From Deltaproteobacteria bacterium (GTDB lineage Bacteria; Desulfobacterota; Desulfobulbia; Desulfobulbales; Desulfurivibrionaceae), in the NCBI GenBank assembly GCA_013349285.1, contig DUZU01000021.1, positions 1 through 54,327 on the forward strand: 54,327 nucleotides of DNA, read 5' to 3'. Both the position numbers and the translations under genes were made by a program. Position 1 is the first letter of the stretch, and the number at the start of each line of letters is the position of its first letter. Under the pieces are notes generated by a model, which saw nothing but the letters and a program-made list of their open reading frames with translations, ran no database searches and was not told where the DNA came from. Below, in pieces: positions 34,484-42,180 of the stretch.

Positions 34484-36691
34484 ATGCAAATGACCCTTGG
34501 GAAAAAAATCGGCGCCGGTTTCGGCTCCCTGATCATCATCGCCAGTATCTTAGGCGGGGTGGCAATTTTTAATATGAATAATGTCGGGAAACTATCCACA
34601 ATGCTTGACAAGGAGTACGTGCCGGAAGTGGATGTGGCCAACAAGATTGAGCGCTCCTCCATGACTGCCATGTATGAGATGCGGGGCTATGGTTTTACCG
34701 AGGAGGGAAAATTTCTTAATGCGGGCCGGGAAAATCTTGCCCAGATAAAGGAGCAGTTAAACGCCGCTGGTGAACTTGCCCAGAACTCGCCCAATCTGGT
34801 CAAACTTCCAGGGCAACTGTCTGCAATTGACAGTGCCTTGCAGATTTATGAAAAGCTGGTCAATGAGACAGTTGCAACTAATGCGAAGATGAATGAGGCC
34901 AGGCAACAGCTTGACCTTGGCGCCAAGACCTATATGGCAGCCTGTAATCGTTTTTTGGCCGGCCAGAACCAAAAGATGATCGACGATATCGCGAATAATG
35001 TCAGTGACGACAAGCTGAAAGAGCGTCTCAATAAAATTACCATAATCAATGACATTATCGATGTGGGTAACGCCACTCGCCTTGCCGCCTGGCGGGCCCA
35101 GGCAGAGCGTTCACCAAAGATCATTGAGGATGCCTACAATAACTTTGACATCATGACGGCCAAGTTTGGTGAGTTGCGTAAGATCACTCATCTTGACGCA
35201 GATATCAGGCAAATCGACGAAACCGAGGAAGGAGCCAAGATTTACAAGGAGGCGATGAACAGCCTGTTGAAGGATTGGCGCCATTCCCAAGAACTGGGCA
35301 ACCAACGTAATGATGCCGGTGCAAAAGTTCTTGTTGCCGCCAAGACCACCTCCGAGGCTGGCATGGCAGGAACCCAACAAAACGCTAAAACCGCTGTAAC
35401 CTCCTTGGGTCGGGCTTCAACGATCATGGTCGGTGGCCTCATCTTTGCTTTGATTCTCGGTAGTGTAATTGCTTATTTTGTTACTCGTTCGATTACCGTG
35501 CCCGTCGGCAAGACCGTGCACCTTCTTGACGAAATGGCCTTGGGGCATCTGAGCGAACGGCTTAATATGGATCAAACCGACGAGATTGGCCAAATGGCTC
35601 GGACCATGGATGCCTTTGCCGACAATCTTCAGAATGAGATGGTTCATGCCTTGGTGAAACTGGCCGATGGTGATCTTACCTTTGAGGCCAAGCCACGGGA
35701 TGAAAAGGATGCGATCAGGAACTCGCTCAAAAAGACCGGCGATGATCTCAACAAGATTATTTCCGATATTCTGATGGCCACCGAGCAGATCGCTTCCGGT
35801 TCCGGCCAGGTTTCCGACGCGAGCCAGGCCTTGAGCCAGGGAGCCACCGAGCAGGCCGCTTCGTTAGAGGAGATCACCAGCTCCATGACCCAGATGGCCT
35901 CCCAGACCACCACCAATGCCGAAAACGCTACCCAGGCCAATCAACTGGCCACCGAGACCCGGGCTGCGGCGGAAAAGGGTAACGGCCAGATGCAGCAGAT
36001 GGTGTCGGCCATGGGCGAGATCAACGAGGCCGGCCAGAATATCTCCAAGATCATCAAGGTCATTGATGAGATCGCCTTTCAGACCAATCTGCTCGCTTTG
36101 AATGCGGCGGTGGAAGCGGCCCGGGCCGGACGGCACGGCAAGGGCTTTGCCGTGGTGGCCGAGGAGGTGCGTAATCTGGCGGCCCGCAGCGCCAAGGCGG
36201 CCAAGGAGACCGCCGAGTTGATCGAAGGTTCCGTGGCTAAAACCAAGAACGGCACAGAGATCGCCGAGCAGACCAGTCAGGCTCTGGCCGAGATCGTGAC
36301 TTCAGTGACCAAGGTCACCGATCTGGTCGGTGAGATCGCCGCCTCATCCAATGAGCAGGCCCAGGGGATCGCCCAGACCAATCAGGCATTAAGCCAGATC
36401 GACCAGGTAACCCAGCAGAACACGGCCAGTGCCGAGGAGTCGGCTGCCGCGGCGGAAGAGCTTTCCAGCCAGGCGGTGCACATGAAAGATATGATGAGCA
36501 AATTCAAGGTCCGCCAGCTTGCTTATTCGAATCGGCCGCAAGCGGCGTTGGCTCATCATACCCCGGCAGCATCACCTAAGGATGTTTATTGGGGCGACAC
36601 GCCTGTTGCTGAACCAAAAAGAGCAAAGACGCCGGGATCGAAATCGAGCGATATCATTGCTCTTGATGACTCCGAATTCGGCAGATATTAG
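34484..36691 (+). CDS. Methyl-accepting chemotaxis protein with large helical sensor
   Basis: A 735-residue chemoreceptor. Membrane helix 1 is residues about 12-30; the periplasmic part (about 40-305) is nearly all helical and of the length expected for a helical bimodular (HBM) domain; helix 2 is about 312-333; a HAMP domain follows (340-395) and perhaps a second (385-430). The signalling domain has the conserved hairpin tip [20 protein letters not shown] then [20 protein letters not shown] (about 527-567). There is no CheR-tethering pentapeptide at the C-terminus. AAGGAGA precedes the ATG. cheW follows 98 bases later beyond a hairpin. Confidence 0.93.
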   Translation: MQMTLGKKIGAGFGSLIIIASILGGVAIFNMNNVGKLSTMLDKEYVPEVDVANKIERSSMTAMYEMRGYGFTEEGKFLNAGRENLAQIKEQLNAAGELAQNSPNLVKLPGQLSAIDSALQIYEKLVNETVATNAKMNEARQQLDLGAKTYMAACNRFLAGQNQKMIDDIANNVSDDKLKERLNKITIINDIIDVGNATRLAAWRAQAERSPKIIEDAYNNFDIMTAKFGELRKITHLDADIRQIDETEEGAKIYKEAMNSLLKDWRHSQELGNQRNDAGAKVLVAAKTTSEAGMAGTQQNAKTAVTSLGRASTIMVGGLIFALILGSVIAYFVTRSITVPVGKTVHLLDEMALGHLSERLNMDQTDEIGQMARTMDAFADNLQNEMVHALVKLADGDLTFEAKPRDEKDAIRNSLKKTGDDLNKIISDILMATEQIASGSGQVSDASQALSQGATEQAASLEEITSSMTQMASQTTTNAENATQANQLATETRAAAEKGNGQMQQMVSAMGEINEAGQNISKIIKVIDEIAFQTNLLALNAAVEAARAGRHGKGFAVVAEEVRNLAARSAKAAKETAELIEGSVAKTKNGTEIAEQTSQALAEIVTSVTKVTDLVGEIAASSNEQAQGIAQTNQALSQIDQVTQQNTASAEESAAAAEELSSQAVHMKDMMSKFKVRQLAYSNRPQAALAHHTPAASPKDVYWGDTPVAEPKRAKTPGSKSSDIIALDDSEFGRY

Positions 36692-36705
36692 TTGACCAAG
36701 ACATT

Positions 36706-36730
36706 GGGGAAGAAAGTAAATTTCTTCCCC
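36706..36730 (+). promoter_or_regulatory. Hairpin between the MCP and cheW genes
   Basis: GGGGAAGAAA, five-base loop, TTTCTTCCCC: a perfect ten-base stem, with AGTTGA and TCAACT further out that could extend it. No T-run follows, so it is better explained as a processing, stability or partial-termination element than as a full terminator. Confidence 0.5.
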
Positions 36731-36789
36731 CTCAGTTCAACTAACCGGTGAATTTTTAGTAATTGATAAAGATAAGGGAGTACTTTCCT

Positions 36790-37320
36790 ATGGCTGACGA
36801 TAAACAAGTAATTGAAACCGACGATGAGCTTTACGACGACGAAGATACGCAAAAGGATAAATACCTTACATTTCATCTGGCCGGTGAAGATTATGGTATT
36901 GAAATCGCCTATGTTACCGAGATTATCGGGATTCAGAAGATCGCCGAAGTGCCGGACATGCCTGACTTTATCAAAGGGGTGATCAATCTGCGCGGCAAGG
37001 TAATACCGGTGATGGATGTGCGTACCCGTTTCAAGCTGGCGACCAAGGAATATGATGACCGAACCTGTATCGTGGTTGTTGATATCGATGAAAACGCGGT
37101 GGGTCTGGTGGTTGATAAGGTGCGGGAGGTGGCGGACATACCGGAAGATATGGTCGAAGGGCCGCCCAAGACCGGCAAAAAGGAAGGGAGCCGTTATATC
37201 AAGGGGATGGGTAAGATAAATGATGAGGTCAAGATCATTCTCAATGTCGGTCAACTCCTCTATGACGATGAGTTGGAATTGATCAGTGACGGACAGTCAA
37301 AAAATATAAAAGCGGCATAA
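36790..37320 (+). CDS. cheW: CheW-type chemotaxis coupling protein
   Basis: A 176-residue adaptor that links receptors to CheA. After an acidic start (ETDDELYDDEDTQ) the CheW fold begins YLTFHLAGEDYGIEIAYVTE; IPDMPDFIKGVINLRGKVIP-type residues (EVPDMPDFIKG, NLRGKVIPVMDVR) and GLVVDKVREVADI follow. AAGGGAG lies nine bases before the ATG; a TTG at 36763 is rejected. It probably serves the adjacent receptor; no cheA, cheY or cheR gene is in the window. Confidence 0.9.
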   Translation: MADDKQVIETDDELYDDEDTQKDKYLTFHLAGEDYGIEIAYVTEIIGIQKIAEVPDMPDFIKGVINLRGKVIPVMDVRTRFKLATKEYDDRTCIVVVDIDENAVGLVVDKVREVADIPEDMVEGPPKTGKKEGSRYIKGMGKINDEVKIILNVGQLLYDDELELISDGQSKNIKAA

Positions 37321-37378
37321 TATCAGTCTGTTGGGAGATCATTTGTTTGGCCTTGGGTTTATTGATAAATATGCAGTT

Positions 37379-37483
37379 AAAACTGCCCCGATGTGGAAAG
37401 GCTCCTCACGGAATGCCCTCCTCGCCCAAGTCGTACCATACTTGTAGTGTATGATTGGTCTTGAAGCATCGGGGCAGTTTTTT
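37379..37483 (+). terminator. Long-stem hairpin ending in a T-run
   Basis: AAAACTGCCCCGATG (37379-37393) is perfectly complementary to CATCGGGGCAGTTTT (37467-37481), and T-run follows. The 73 bases between hold an inner hairpin (CATAC / GTATG about 37436-37453). It can end the MCP-cheW transcript, but the size of the enclosed part is unusual for a plain terminator; a small structured RNA or a palindromic repeat unit is possible. Confidence 0.6.
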
Positions 37484-37549
37484 GGTGGGGTGACAGGTGT
37501 TAGGTAATGAGGTGGGGGAATTATAATCTCATACCGAAGGGTGGCGTCT

Positions 37550-37771
37550 ATGTTAAATAAAGAACAAGTATGTCCTGATCATTTTCGTTCTATCGGCAGA
37601 TGTTCAAATGATAATTTTTTTTGCGGTCCAGCCTTGCCCCTGGCAGGTGATAAATTTTATTTTTATAGTAATGATCCGCCTAAAGGTTGTCCCGCCATGA
37701 TTAGCTATGGAAATTTGTTTACCTGCAGTTGTCCGGAGCGAAAGGAGTTTTACCGGAAATATCGTTATTAA
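37550..37771 (+). CDS. Small cysteine-rich protein, unknown function
   Basis: A 73-residue ORF with six Cys in a spread pattern (VCPDH, GRCSN, FFCGP, KGCPA, TCSCPE) and no signal peptide, so probably cytosolic and metal- or cluster-binding. The aromatic-rich, basic end reads FYRKYRY. ATG 37550 has GAAGGGTGG at a good distance; GTG 37541 is in frame but overlaps that site. I recognise no family. It is convergent with the TGA-containing zinc-ribbon-like gene at 37817-38053. Confidence 0.6.
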   Translation: MLNKEQVCPDHFRSIGRCSNDNFFCGPALPLAGDKFYFYSNDPPKGCPAMISYGNLFTCSCPERKEFYRKYRY

Positions 37772-37816
37772 GCCCCCTCACGGCGCGCTTCCCGAGCCCT
37801 GTCTTGTTTGTTGACA

Positions 37817-38053
37817 TTACGGGGCCGGGGGGCTCGTTTTTTCAAGCATCCCGCAGATGGTGTCCTGCCATTCTTCGATCTGCTCCCGGTATATTTTGGC
37901 GGAAGATTCCTGTCCGCAATCCATGCAGACGACCCTGGCCTTGTGTCAGCGCCCTTTAAGGCGGGCCGATCCCTCACAAAAAATGCATTGCAGGGCAGAT
38001 TCCTCGTAGATGAAGGACGAGGTGCGGAGGGTGGCGTTTTTATTGGCGTTCAT
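37817..38053 (-). CDS. Zinc-ribbon-like small gene with in-frame TGA (candidate selenoprotein or nonsense pseudogene)
   Basis: Starting at ATG 38053, 35 sense codons run to a TGA at 37948-37946 and the same frame then continues 42 further codons to TAA. The joined product has two CxxC pairs flanking the TGA: ALQCIFCEGSARLKGR, TGA, HKARVVCMDCGQES, then a helical end (REQIEEWQDTICGMLEK). Fifteen bases after the TGA is a seven-pair stem GTCTGCA / TGCGGAC (one G-U) with loop TGGAT (37912-37930), which fits the bacterial SECIS rules on distance and loop G. The alternative is a TGG-to-TGA nonsense mutation in a zinc-ribbon gene. No strong ribosome site is seen. Confidence 0.4.
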
Positions 38054-38098
38054 AATGTGATAAATCCATCTTAATTTGGTTGGGGCGGGCAATTTTTG

Positions 38099-38126
38099 AC
38101 TATAATTATTAAATTACAGGCTGTAA
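38099..38126 (-). promoter_or_regulatory. Possible promoter of the TGA-containing gene
   Basis: On the minus strand TTACAG (38126-38121), 16 bases, TATAGT (38104-38099), about 45 bases before ATG 38053. Only a moderate match. Confidence 0.3.
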
Positions 38127-38220
38127 CTTAATCGCTGTTGAGAATAATAACCAGAGTGGCAGAGGGTGGATCTTTTATTTTTGTTGAAATTCTCTTTTAT
38201 TGTCCTATCTTAGGAGCTAT

Positions 38221-38226
38221 TATAAT
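38221..38226 (+). promoter_or_regulatory. Perfect -10 box before the lipoprotein gene
   Basis: TATAAT lies 20 bases before the ATG at 38247. A -35 candidate 17 bases upstream (TATTGT) is weak. Transcription would begin only about 14 bases before the start codon. Confidence 0.45.
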
Positions 38227-38246
38227 CTAAAATTAATGGGGGTATT

Positions 38247-38669
38247 ATGCGACTCAGAAATAATTTTATATTTGTCCTGTGTTTGTTTTTTCTTTCAGCC
38301 TGTCAAACTCCAGGAGGCAGTATTGCTTTGAAATGGCCGCCTGAAAACGAAAAAAAAGCACAGGTTAACAACGGGCCCGGCCAGGGTCCGCCTTCCCATG
38401 CTCCCGCGCATGGATACAGGCGTAAATATGGTTATCGCTATTATCCAGATGCCCAGGTCTATTTTGATACGGCTCGCAAGGCATATTTTTATCTTGATGG
38501 CGGCACATGGCAGATGAGTGTCTCCATCCCCAGCGAGTTGAAGATTAACCTTGGCGATTATGTGGAGATAGAAATGGAGAACGATAAGCCTTATACTGAG
38601 TTCAAGGCGCATCAGGCCAAGTATCCCAAGGGTAAGTTTAAAAATAAGAAAAAAGGAAATAAGTGGTGA
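38247..38669 (+). CDS. Small lipoprotein, unknown function
   Basis: A 140-residue protein with a lipoprotein signal (FIFVLCLFFLSAC, lipobox LSAC). After a Gly/Pro/His-rich spacer comes a conserved-looking core YGYRYYPDAQVYFDTARKAY then FYLDGGTWQMSVSIP and GDYVEIEMENDKPY, and a Lys-rich tail. Similar small envelope proteins occur widely in Proteobacteria without known function (from memory). It overlaps the next gene by seven bases, so both are made together with the BON lipoprotein. Confidence 0.8.
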   Translation: MRLRNNFIFVLCLFFLSACQTPGGSIALKWPPENEKKAQVNNGPGQGPPSHAPAHGYRRKYGYRYYPDAQVYFDTARKAYFYLDGGTWQMSVSIPSELKINLGDYVEIEMENDKPYTEFKAHQAKYPKGKFKNKKKGNKW

Positions 38670-39262
38670 GATTAAATAGTGAAGAAAGGTTGGTGAGGGG
38701 TTCTTGTTTTATCTTTGTTTGTTGCGTCTTGCTGATTTTATCCGGTTGCGCCGCTGCGGTTGTCGGTGGCGGGGCGGCCGGTGGTTATGCGGTGGCCACC
38801 GACGAACGTTCAAGTGGGGGAATGCTGGATGATTCGGCGATTACCGCGAAGGTAAACAAGGAATTGATCGGTGATGAGCAGGTTAAGGCCGTTGATGTTG
38901 ATGTTGACACCATAGACGGTGTTGTTATCCTGTCCGGTTTTGTCGACTCCCAGGGGCAACGGAGCAGGGCCGGTGAGATTGCCGGGAAAGTGCCGGGGGT
39001 GGTCAGGGTAAAAAATAATCTGTTGATCGGCTCCCGCACCATTGGCCAGGGACTTGACGATAAGGTTCTCGGCTCGAAAATCAAAGCAAAACTTATTGAA
39101 GCGCCCGGGGTCAGATCTTTGAATGTCGATGTCGATGTTTATTTGGGTAACGTCAGCCTTACCGGCATCGTCGGCTCGGAAGCGGAGAAGAAGACCATCA
39201 TCGGTATTGCTCGTTCCGTGCAAGGGACTAAAAAAATAATTGATAACATTATAGTAAGATAA
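38663..39262 (+). CDS. Lipoprotein with two BON domains
   Basis: A 199-residue OsmY/DolP-like envelope protein. The start is GTG, supported by AAAGGAAATAA and by the overlap with the previous gene. A lipobox LSGC follows the hydrophobic segment FIFVCCVLLILSGC, then a glycine-rich AAAVVGGGAAGG linker. Two BON domains follow: DDSAITAKVNKELIGDEQVK...VVILSGFVDSQGQR and DDKVLGSKIKAKLIEAPGVR...VSLTGIVGSEAEK. BON domains bind phospholipid; DolP protects the outer membrane. An outer-membrane maintenance role is inference. Confidence 0.88.
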   Translation: MVRLNSEERLVRGSCFIFVCCVLLILSGCAAAVVGGGAAGGYAVATDERSSGGMLDDSAITAKVNKELIGDEQVKAVDVDVDTIDGVVILSGFVDSQGQRSRAGEIAGKVPGVVRVKNNLLIGSRTIGQGLDDKVLGSKIKAKLIEAPGVRSLNVDVDVYLGNVSLTGIVGSEAEKKTIIGIARSVQGTKKIIDNIIVR

Positions 39263-39315
39263 CCCGCTTTTTTATAATCTTTCGGCTGGTTAATCTTTTG
39301 GATGGGAGCTTAATT

Positions 39316-40173
39316 ATGAAAGGAATTCTCATATCTGTGTTTGCCCTGATGCTTGTGGGCGGCCAGGCTTATGCCGCATGTGTTCAGGGCGATTGCCTGA
39401 ACGGGCAGGGCACTTTTGTCTACCCGGATGATCGTAAATATGAAGGCCAGTGGCAGGGTGGCGTGCGGCAGGGGATGGGGGTGGAAACCTACTTTGATGG
39501 CAATACCTATACCGGGGAGTGGCAGGCCGATAAAAAAAACGGCAAGGGTACCGAAACATATTCCGGCGGCAATAAATATGTCGGAGAGTGGCGGGACGGT
39601 AAGGCCGATGGGATAGGCCGGTTTACCGTTTCCGATGGCTCGGTTTACGAGGGTCATTGGCAGAAAGGTTTGAAGAGCGGCAGGGGGATAGAGTCCTATC
39701 CCGATGGGGGAAAGTACGAGGGCCAGTGGCGGGATGGATTTAAAGACAGTGAAGGTGAGCAAACATTCCCTGATGGAGGTCGTTATGTAGGATCCTGGCA
39801 AAAAGGTGACCCGACCGGGCAGGGCTCCTATTTCTATGCCAACGGCGATACCTATGTCGGGGAATTTGCCGGATTCAAGCGGCAGGGGCATGGGGTTTAT
39901 ACCTTTGCCGTCGGCGGCAGCTTCAGTGGCCAGTGGCAGAACGGCCTCAAGCATGGCGAAGGGATTTTGGAATTTGCCGATGGCGGTCGTTATGAGGGGC
40001 GCTTTGAAAATGGCGTCCGGGTTGGCAAAGGAACCTATTTCTATCCCAATGGCGATAGTTATGAAGGTGAGTTCGCGGAATTTGTTCGGCATGGTCAGGG
40101 GACCTATACCTTCATCGATTCAACTTCGTTGAGCGGCGAGTGGCGGAACGGTAAGCTGGTTAAGCCGCAGTAA
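39316..40173 (+). CDS. Secreted MORN-repeat protein
   Basis: A 285-residue protein with a Sec signal (MKGILISVFALMLVGGQAYA) and then almost nothing but MORN repeats: ten full units of exactly 23 residues of the form Y-x-G-x-W-x2-G-x3-G-x-G, such as YEGQWQGGVRQGMGVETYFD, plus partial units at both ends. MORN repeats form an elongated beta ribbon. GGGAGC precedes ATG 39316; a TTG at 39298 is rejected. It follows the BON lipoprotein by about 50 bases. Bacterial MORN proteins are usually of unknown role. Confidence 0.88.
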   Translation: MKGILISVFALMLVGGQAYAACVQGDCLNGQGTFVYPDDRKYEGQWQGGVRQGMGVETYFDGNTYTGEWQADKKNGKGTETYSGGNKYVGEWRDGKADGIGRFTVSDGSVYEGHWQKGLKSGRGIESYPDGGKYEGQWRDGFKDSEGEQTFPDGGRYVGSWQKGDPTGQGSYFYANGDTYVGEFAGFKRQGHGVYTFAVGGSFSGQWQNGLKHGEGILEFADGGRYEGRFENGVRVGKGTYFYPNGDSYEGEFAEFVRHGQGTYTFIDSTSLSGEWRNGKLVKPQ

Positions 40174-40202
40174 GTCCTAGACACCGACGATTCTTTATTG
40201 CC

Positions 40203-40943
40203 ATGCATCCACTAAATCTTTGTGTTGTTTTGGTCGAGCCCAAGGGCGCCGCTAATATCGGTGCCGTGGCCAGGGCCATGAAAAACTTCGGTTTTTCCGA
40301 CCTGCGCTTGATCAACCCCCGGGTTGATCATCTAAGCGAGGCGGCTGTTAATATGGCGGTTACCGCCCGTGATCTGCTTGATAAGGCCCGGATTTTCACC
40401 TCCCTTGCCGAGGCGCTTAGTGATTGTAATCTGGCCCTGGGCACCACCCGTCGTTTTGGCCGTTACCGCGAGGAGTTTCTGCATCCGGCCGAGGCCGGCC
40501 GCCTGGTGGCCGGATTGTCGGCGGCGGCCGGGGTTGCGTTGGTTTTTGGCCGTGAAGATAAAGGGCTTAAAACCAGCGAACTTGACCTCTGTCAGCAGCT
40601 TGTTACCATTCCCGCCCATCCAGATTTGCCCTCCATGAATCTGTCCCAAGCCGTCATGCTCTGTCTCTATGAGGTGGCCGAAGCTTTAGCAGTTGATAGT
40701 TTGGATGAAAAAGAGGCTAACCTTAATGCCTCGGGGGAGGAGTTGGAGGCCATGTTTGTTCAGATGGAGCAGACCTTGCTTGATATCGGTTTCCTTAATC
40801 CCCAGAATCCTAAACATATTATGAGATCATTCCGGCGGATGTTCGGACGGCAGGGACTTGACGGCCATGAGGTTGGTATCTGGCGGGGGGTGTGGAGCAA
40901 AATTGAGTGGTTACAAAAAGAGCTGGGGAAAAAAGAGGTTTAA
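40203..40943 (+). CDS. trmJ: tRNA (cytidine/uridine-32-2'-O)-methyltransferase TrmJ
   Basis: SPOUT-fold methyltransferase of tRNA position 32. The 246-residue product shows VEPKGAANIGAVARAMKNFGF, RLINPR, ALGTTRRFGRYREE, the SAM-knot FGREDKGLKTSELDLC and PSMNLSQAVMLCLYEV, in the usual order. A C-terminal extension of about 75 residues (LLDIGFLNPQNPKHIMRSFR) is also typical of TrmJ. No clear ribosome site precedes the ATG. Confidence 0.92.
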   Translation: MHPLNLCVVLVEPKGAANIGAVARAMKNFGFSDLRLINPRVDHLSEAAVNMAVTARDLLDKARIFTSLAEALSDCNLALGTTRRFGRYREEFLHPAEAGRLVAGLSAAAGVALVFGREDKGLKTSELDLCQQLVTIPAHPDLPSMNLSQAVMLCLYEVAEALAVDSLDEKEANLNASGEELEAMFVQMEQTLLDIGFLNPQNPKHIMRSFRRMFGRQGLDGHEVGIWRGVWSKIEWLQKELGKKEV

Positions 40944-41157
40944 AAAAAAGTTGAGATCGTAACGTGATGTTTTCGTTAATGAATTGATTTGGCGCAGGAA
41001 ATTTAACGTGGAATTATGAAAAAAAGTGCGTGGATCGCTTTACTTTTGGGATTGGTTAGTGCTATTATTAAATCACGAGGGAGAGTCTAACATTAAAATA
41101 AAAAAACGGCAGCTTCAACGCAACGTTCGTTTAAAAGAGAGGCTCATCCCACAAAAA

Positions 41158-41189
41158 AGCAGTGCCTTTATGGCGCTGCTTTTTTTTTA
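41158..41189 (+). terminator. Bidirectional terminator
   Basis: AGCAGTGCC and GGCGCTGCT pair (one G-U) around a short loop, with A-run on the left and nine T on the right. It can stop plus-strand transcripts from trmJ or from the possible small RNA upstream, and the minus-strand gene at 41215. Confidence 0.85.
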
Positions 41190-41214
41190 TGTCTACTAAT
41201 TGTTCCGGCTATTG

Positions 41215-41442
41215 TCAGTCGACATTAAGGTGGGTGTCGTCATTGACTGCGTAAATCAGAGCTCCATGAAATTGAGGGCGGTTTCTGCCCTCGATATCCT
41301 CACTGTCGAAGATATCATTCGTTTTCGCCCATTCCAGCAGTTCTTTCATTTCCGTGCGGCCAAGGTAAATAGCCCAGCATTTCTTATCCGTTTCCGACTC
41401 GTACAGCGCCATCTCTTTTTTTAGACGTTCTGTTATGTGCAT
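41215..41442 (-). CDS. Small protein of unknown function
   Basis: A 75-residue protein, not recognised. It is charged and soluble, with MHITERLKKEMALYESETDK, CWAIYLGRTEMKELLEWAKT, then RPQFHGALIYAVNDDTHLNV. AAGAGAAGATC lies immediately before the ATG, and a terminator follows the stop, so it is probably a real single gene. No motif with known chemistry is seen. Confidence 0.6.
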   Translation of the reverse strand: MHITERLKKEMALYESETDKKCWAIYLGRTEMKELLEWAKTNDIFDSEDIEGRNRPQFHGALIYAVNDDTHLNVD

Positions 41443-41963
41443 GATCTTCTCTTAGTCTTTTGTAGAATCTTATTAGGTAGGCAGTCACTTGGGGCAAGCC
41501 GTATTTTAATTCTTAACTTCGGCATATTATTAATAAATATGATTGGAAGTCAAGATACCTTAGCCGGAATTATACAGATATTGCTATCTTTTAACGAGGT
41601 CTTACTGTTTGTTAGTGGTGGCGGATCCTAAATAAGGACGATAAAACAAGTTGTTTGATCTTTAGTTATATTTACGGCGCCGGGGATCTATGAGAAACAA
41701 TATTTGATTCCCACTTGATTTCAGTCCAGGGAAAATAACTGTGACTTGAGGTTTGATCCGGATTGTTTGCGGGTGGGAGCGAATTTATTCGCGAAAAAAT
41801 AGATAAGTTGAGGGACTCATCCGTTATGGGGGACTAGCCGGCTATCATTCGCGGCATAAGTCGCTGTCATTAAACTTTTTTCTGTCCGGCTGCAGCCCAG
41901 GTGGAAATCGGGAAATAATAGATATATAAAATTGCCGCAAATTTCGGGCTCGGAGCGCAGGAT
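41443..41963. other. Long non-coding gap before tRNA-His
   Basis: About 520 bases with only one recognised element, the REP-like palindrome at 41773-41794. A hydrophobic 64-codon ORF at 41437-41631 has no ribosome site or family and is not believed. Confidence 0.5.
41773..41794 (+). repeat. REP-like palindrome
   Basis: The 22 bases start GTGGGAGC and contain GCGAATTTATTCGC, a stem of six pairs with a TT loop. From memory this matches the common gammaproteobacterial REP core (GTGGGAGCGAATTC-type) spread by RAYT transposases. Only one copy is seen here and no RAYT gene is in the window. Confidence 0.5.
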
Positions 41964-41999
41964 ATAAAAAAAGGGCCTAGGATAAATCCTAAGCCCTTT
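41964..41999 (-). terminator. Intrinsic terminator of tRNA-His
   Basis: On the minus strand AAAGGGCTTAGGAT pairs with ATCCTAGGCCCTTT around a TT loop, followed by T-run, ten bases after the tRNA end. Confidence 0.88.
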
Positions 42000-42008
42000 G
42001 TTATTTCG

Positions 42009-42086
42009 TGGGGTGAGCGATGGGACTTGAACCCACGACCTCCGAGGCCACAACCCGGTGCTACCACCAGCTGAGCTACGCTCACC
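42009..42086 (-). tRNA. tRNA-His (GTG anticodon)
   Basis: On the minus strand the acceptor stem is GTGAGCG / CGCTCAC, preceded by the G(-1) that is special to tRNA-His, here encoded and able to pair with C73. The D-arm (GCTCAGCTGGTGGTAGC), anticodon loop with GTG in GGGTTGTGGCC, TCG-type T-arm GTGGGTTCAAGTCCCAT and an encoded CCA end are all visible. Confidence 0.95.
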
Positions 42087-42180
42087 ATATGTTGTCGATC
42101 CTTAAAATAAGGAGCAACGGCCCCTTTATAATTGATCAACTTTGATTTCGCAAGGATAAAGTCTTAAAGATTTTTTCCTT

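Noticed and set aside
37808..38074. An 88-codon plus-strand ORF opposite the TGA-containing gene
   Set aside because: No ribosome site or family; the minus-strand frame has paired CxxC motifs and is more gene-like.
41437..41631. A hydrophobic 64-codon ORF
   Set aside because: No ribosome site, no recognisable family, overlaps the start of the minus-strand gene; chance ORF in AT-rich sequence is more likely.
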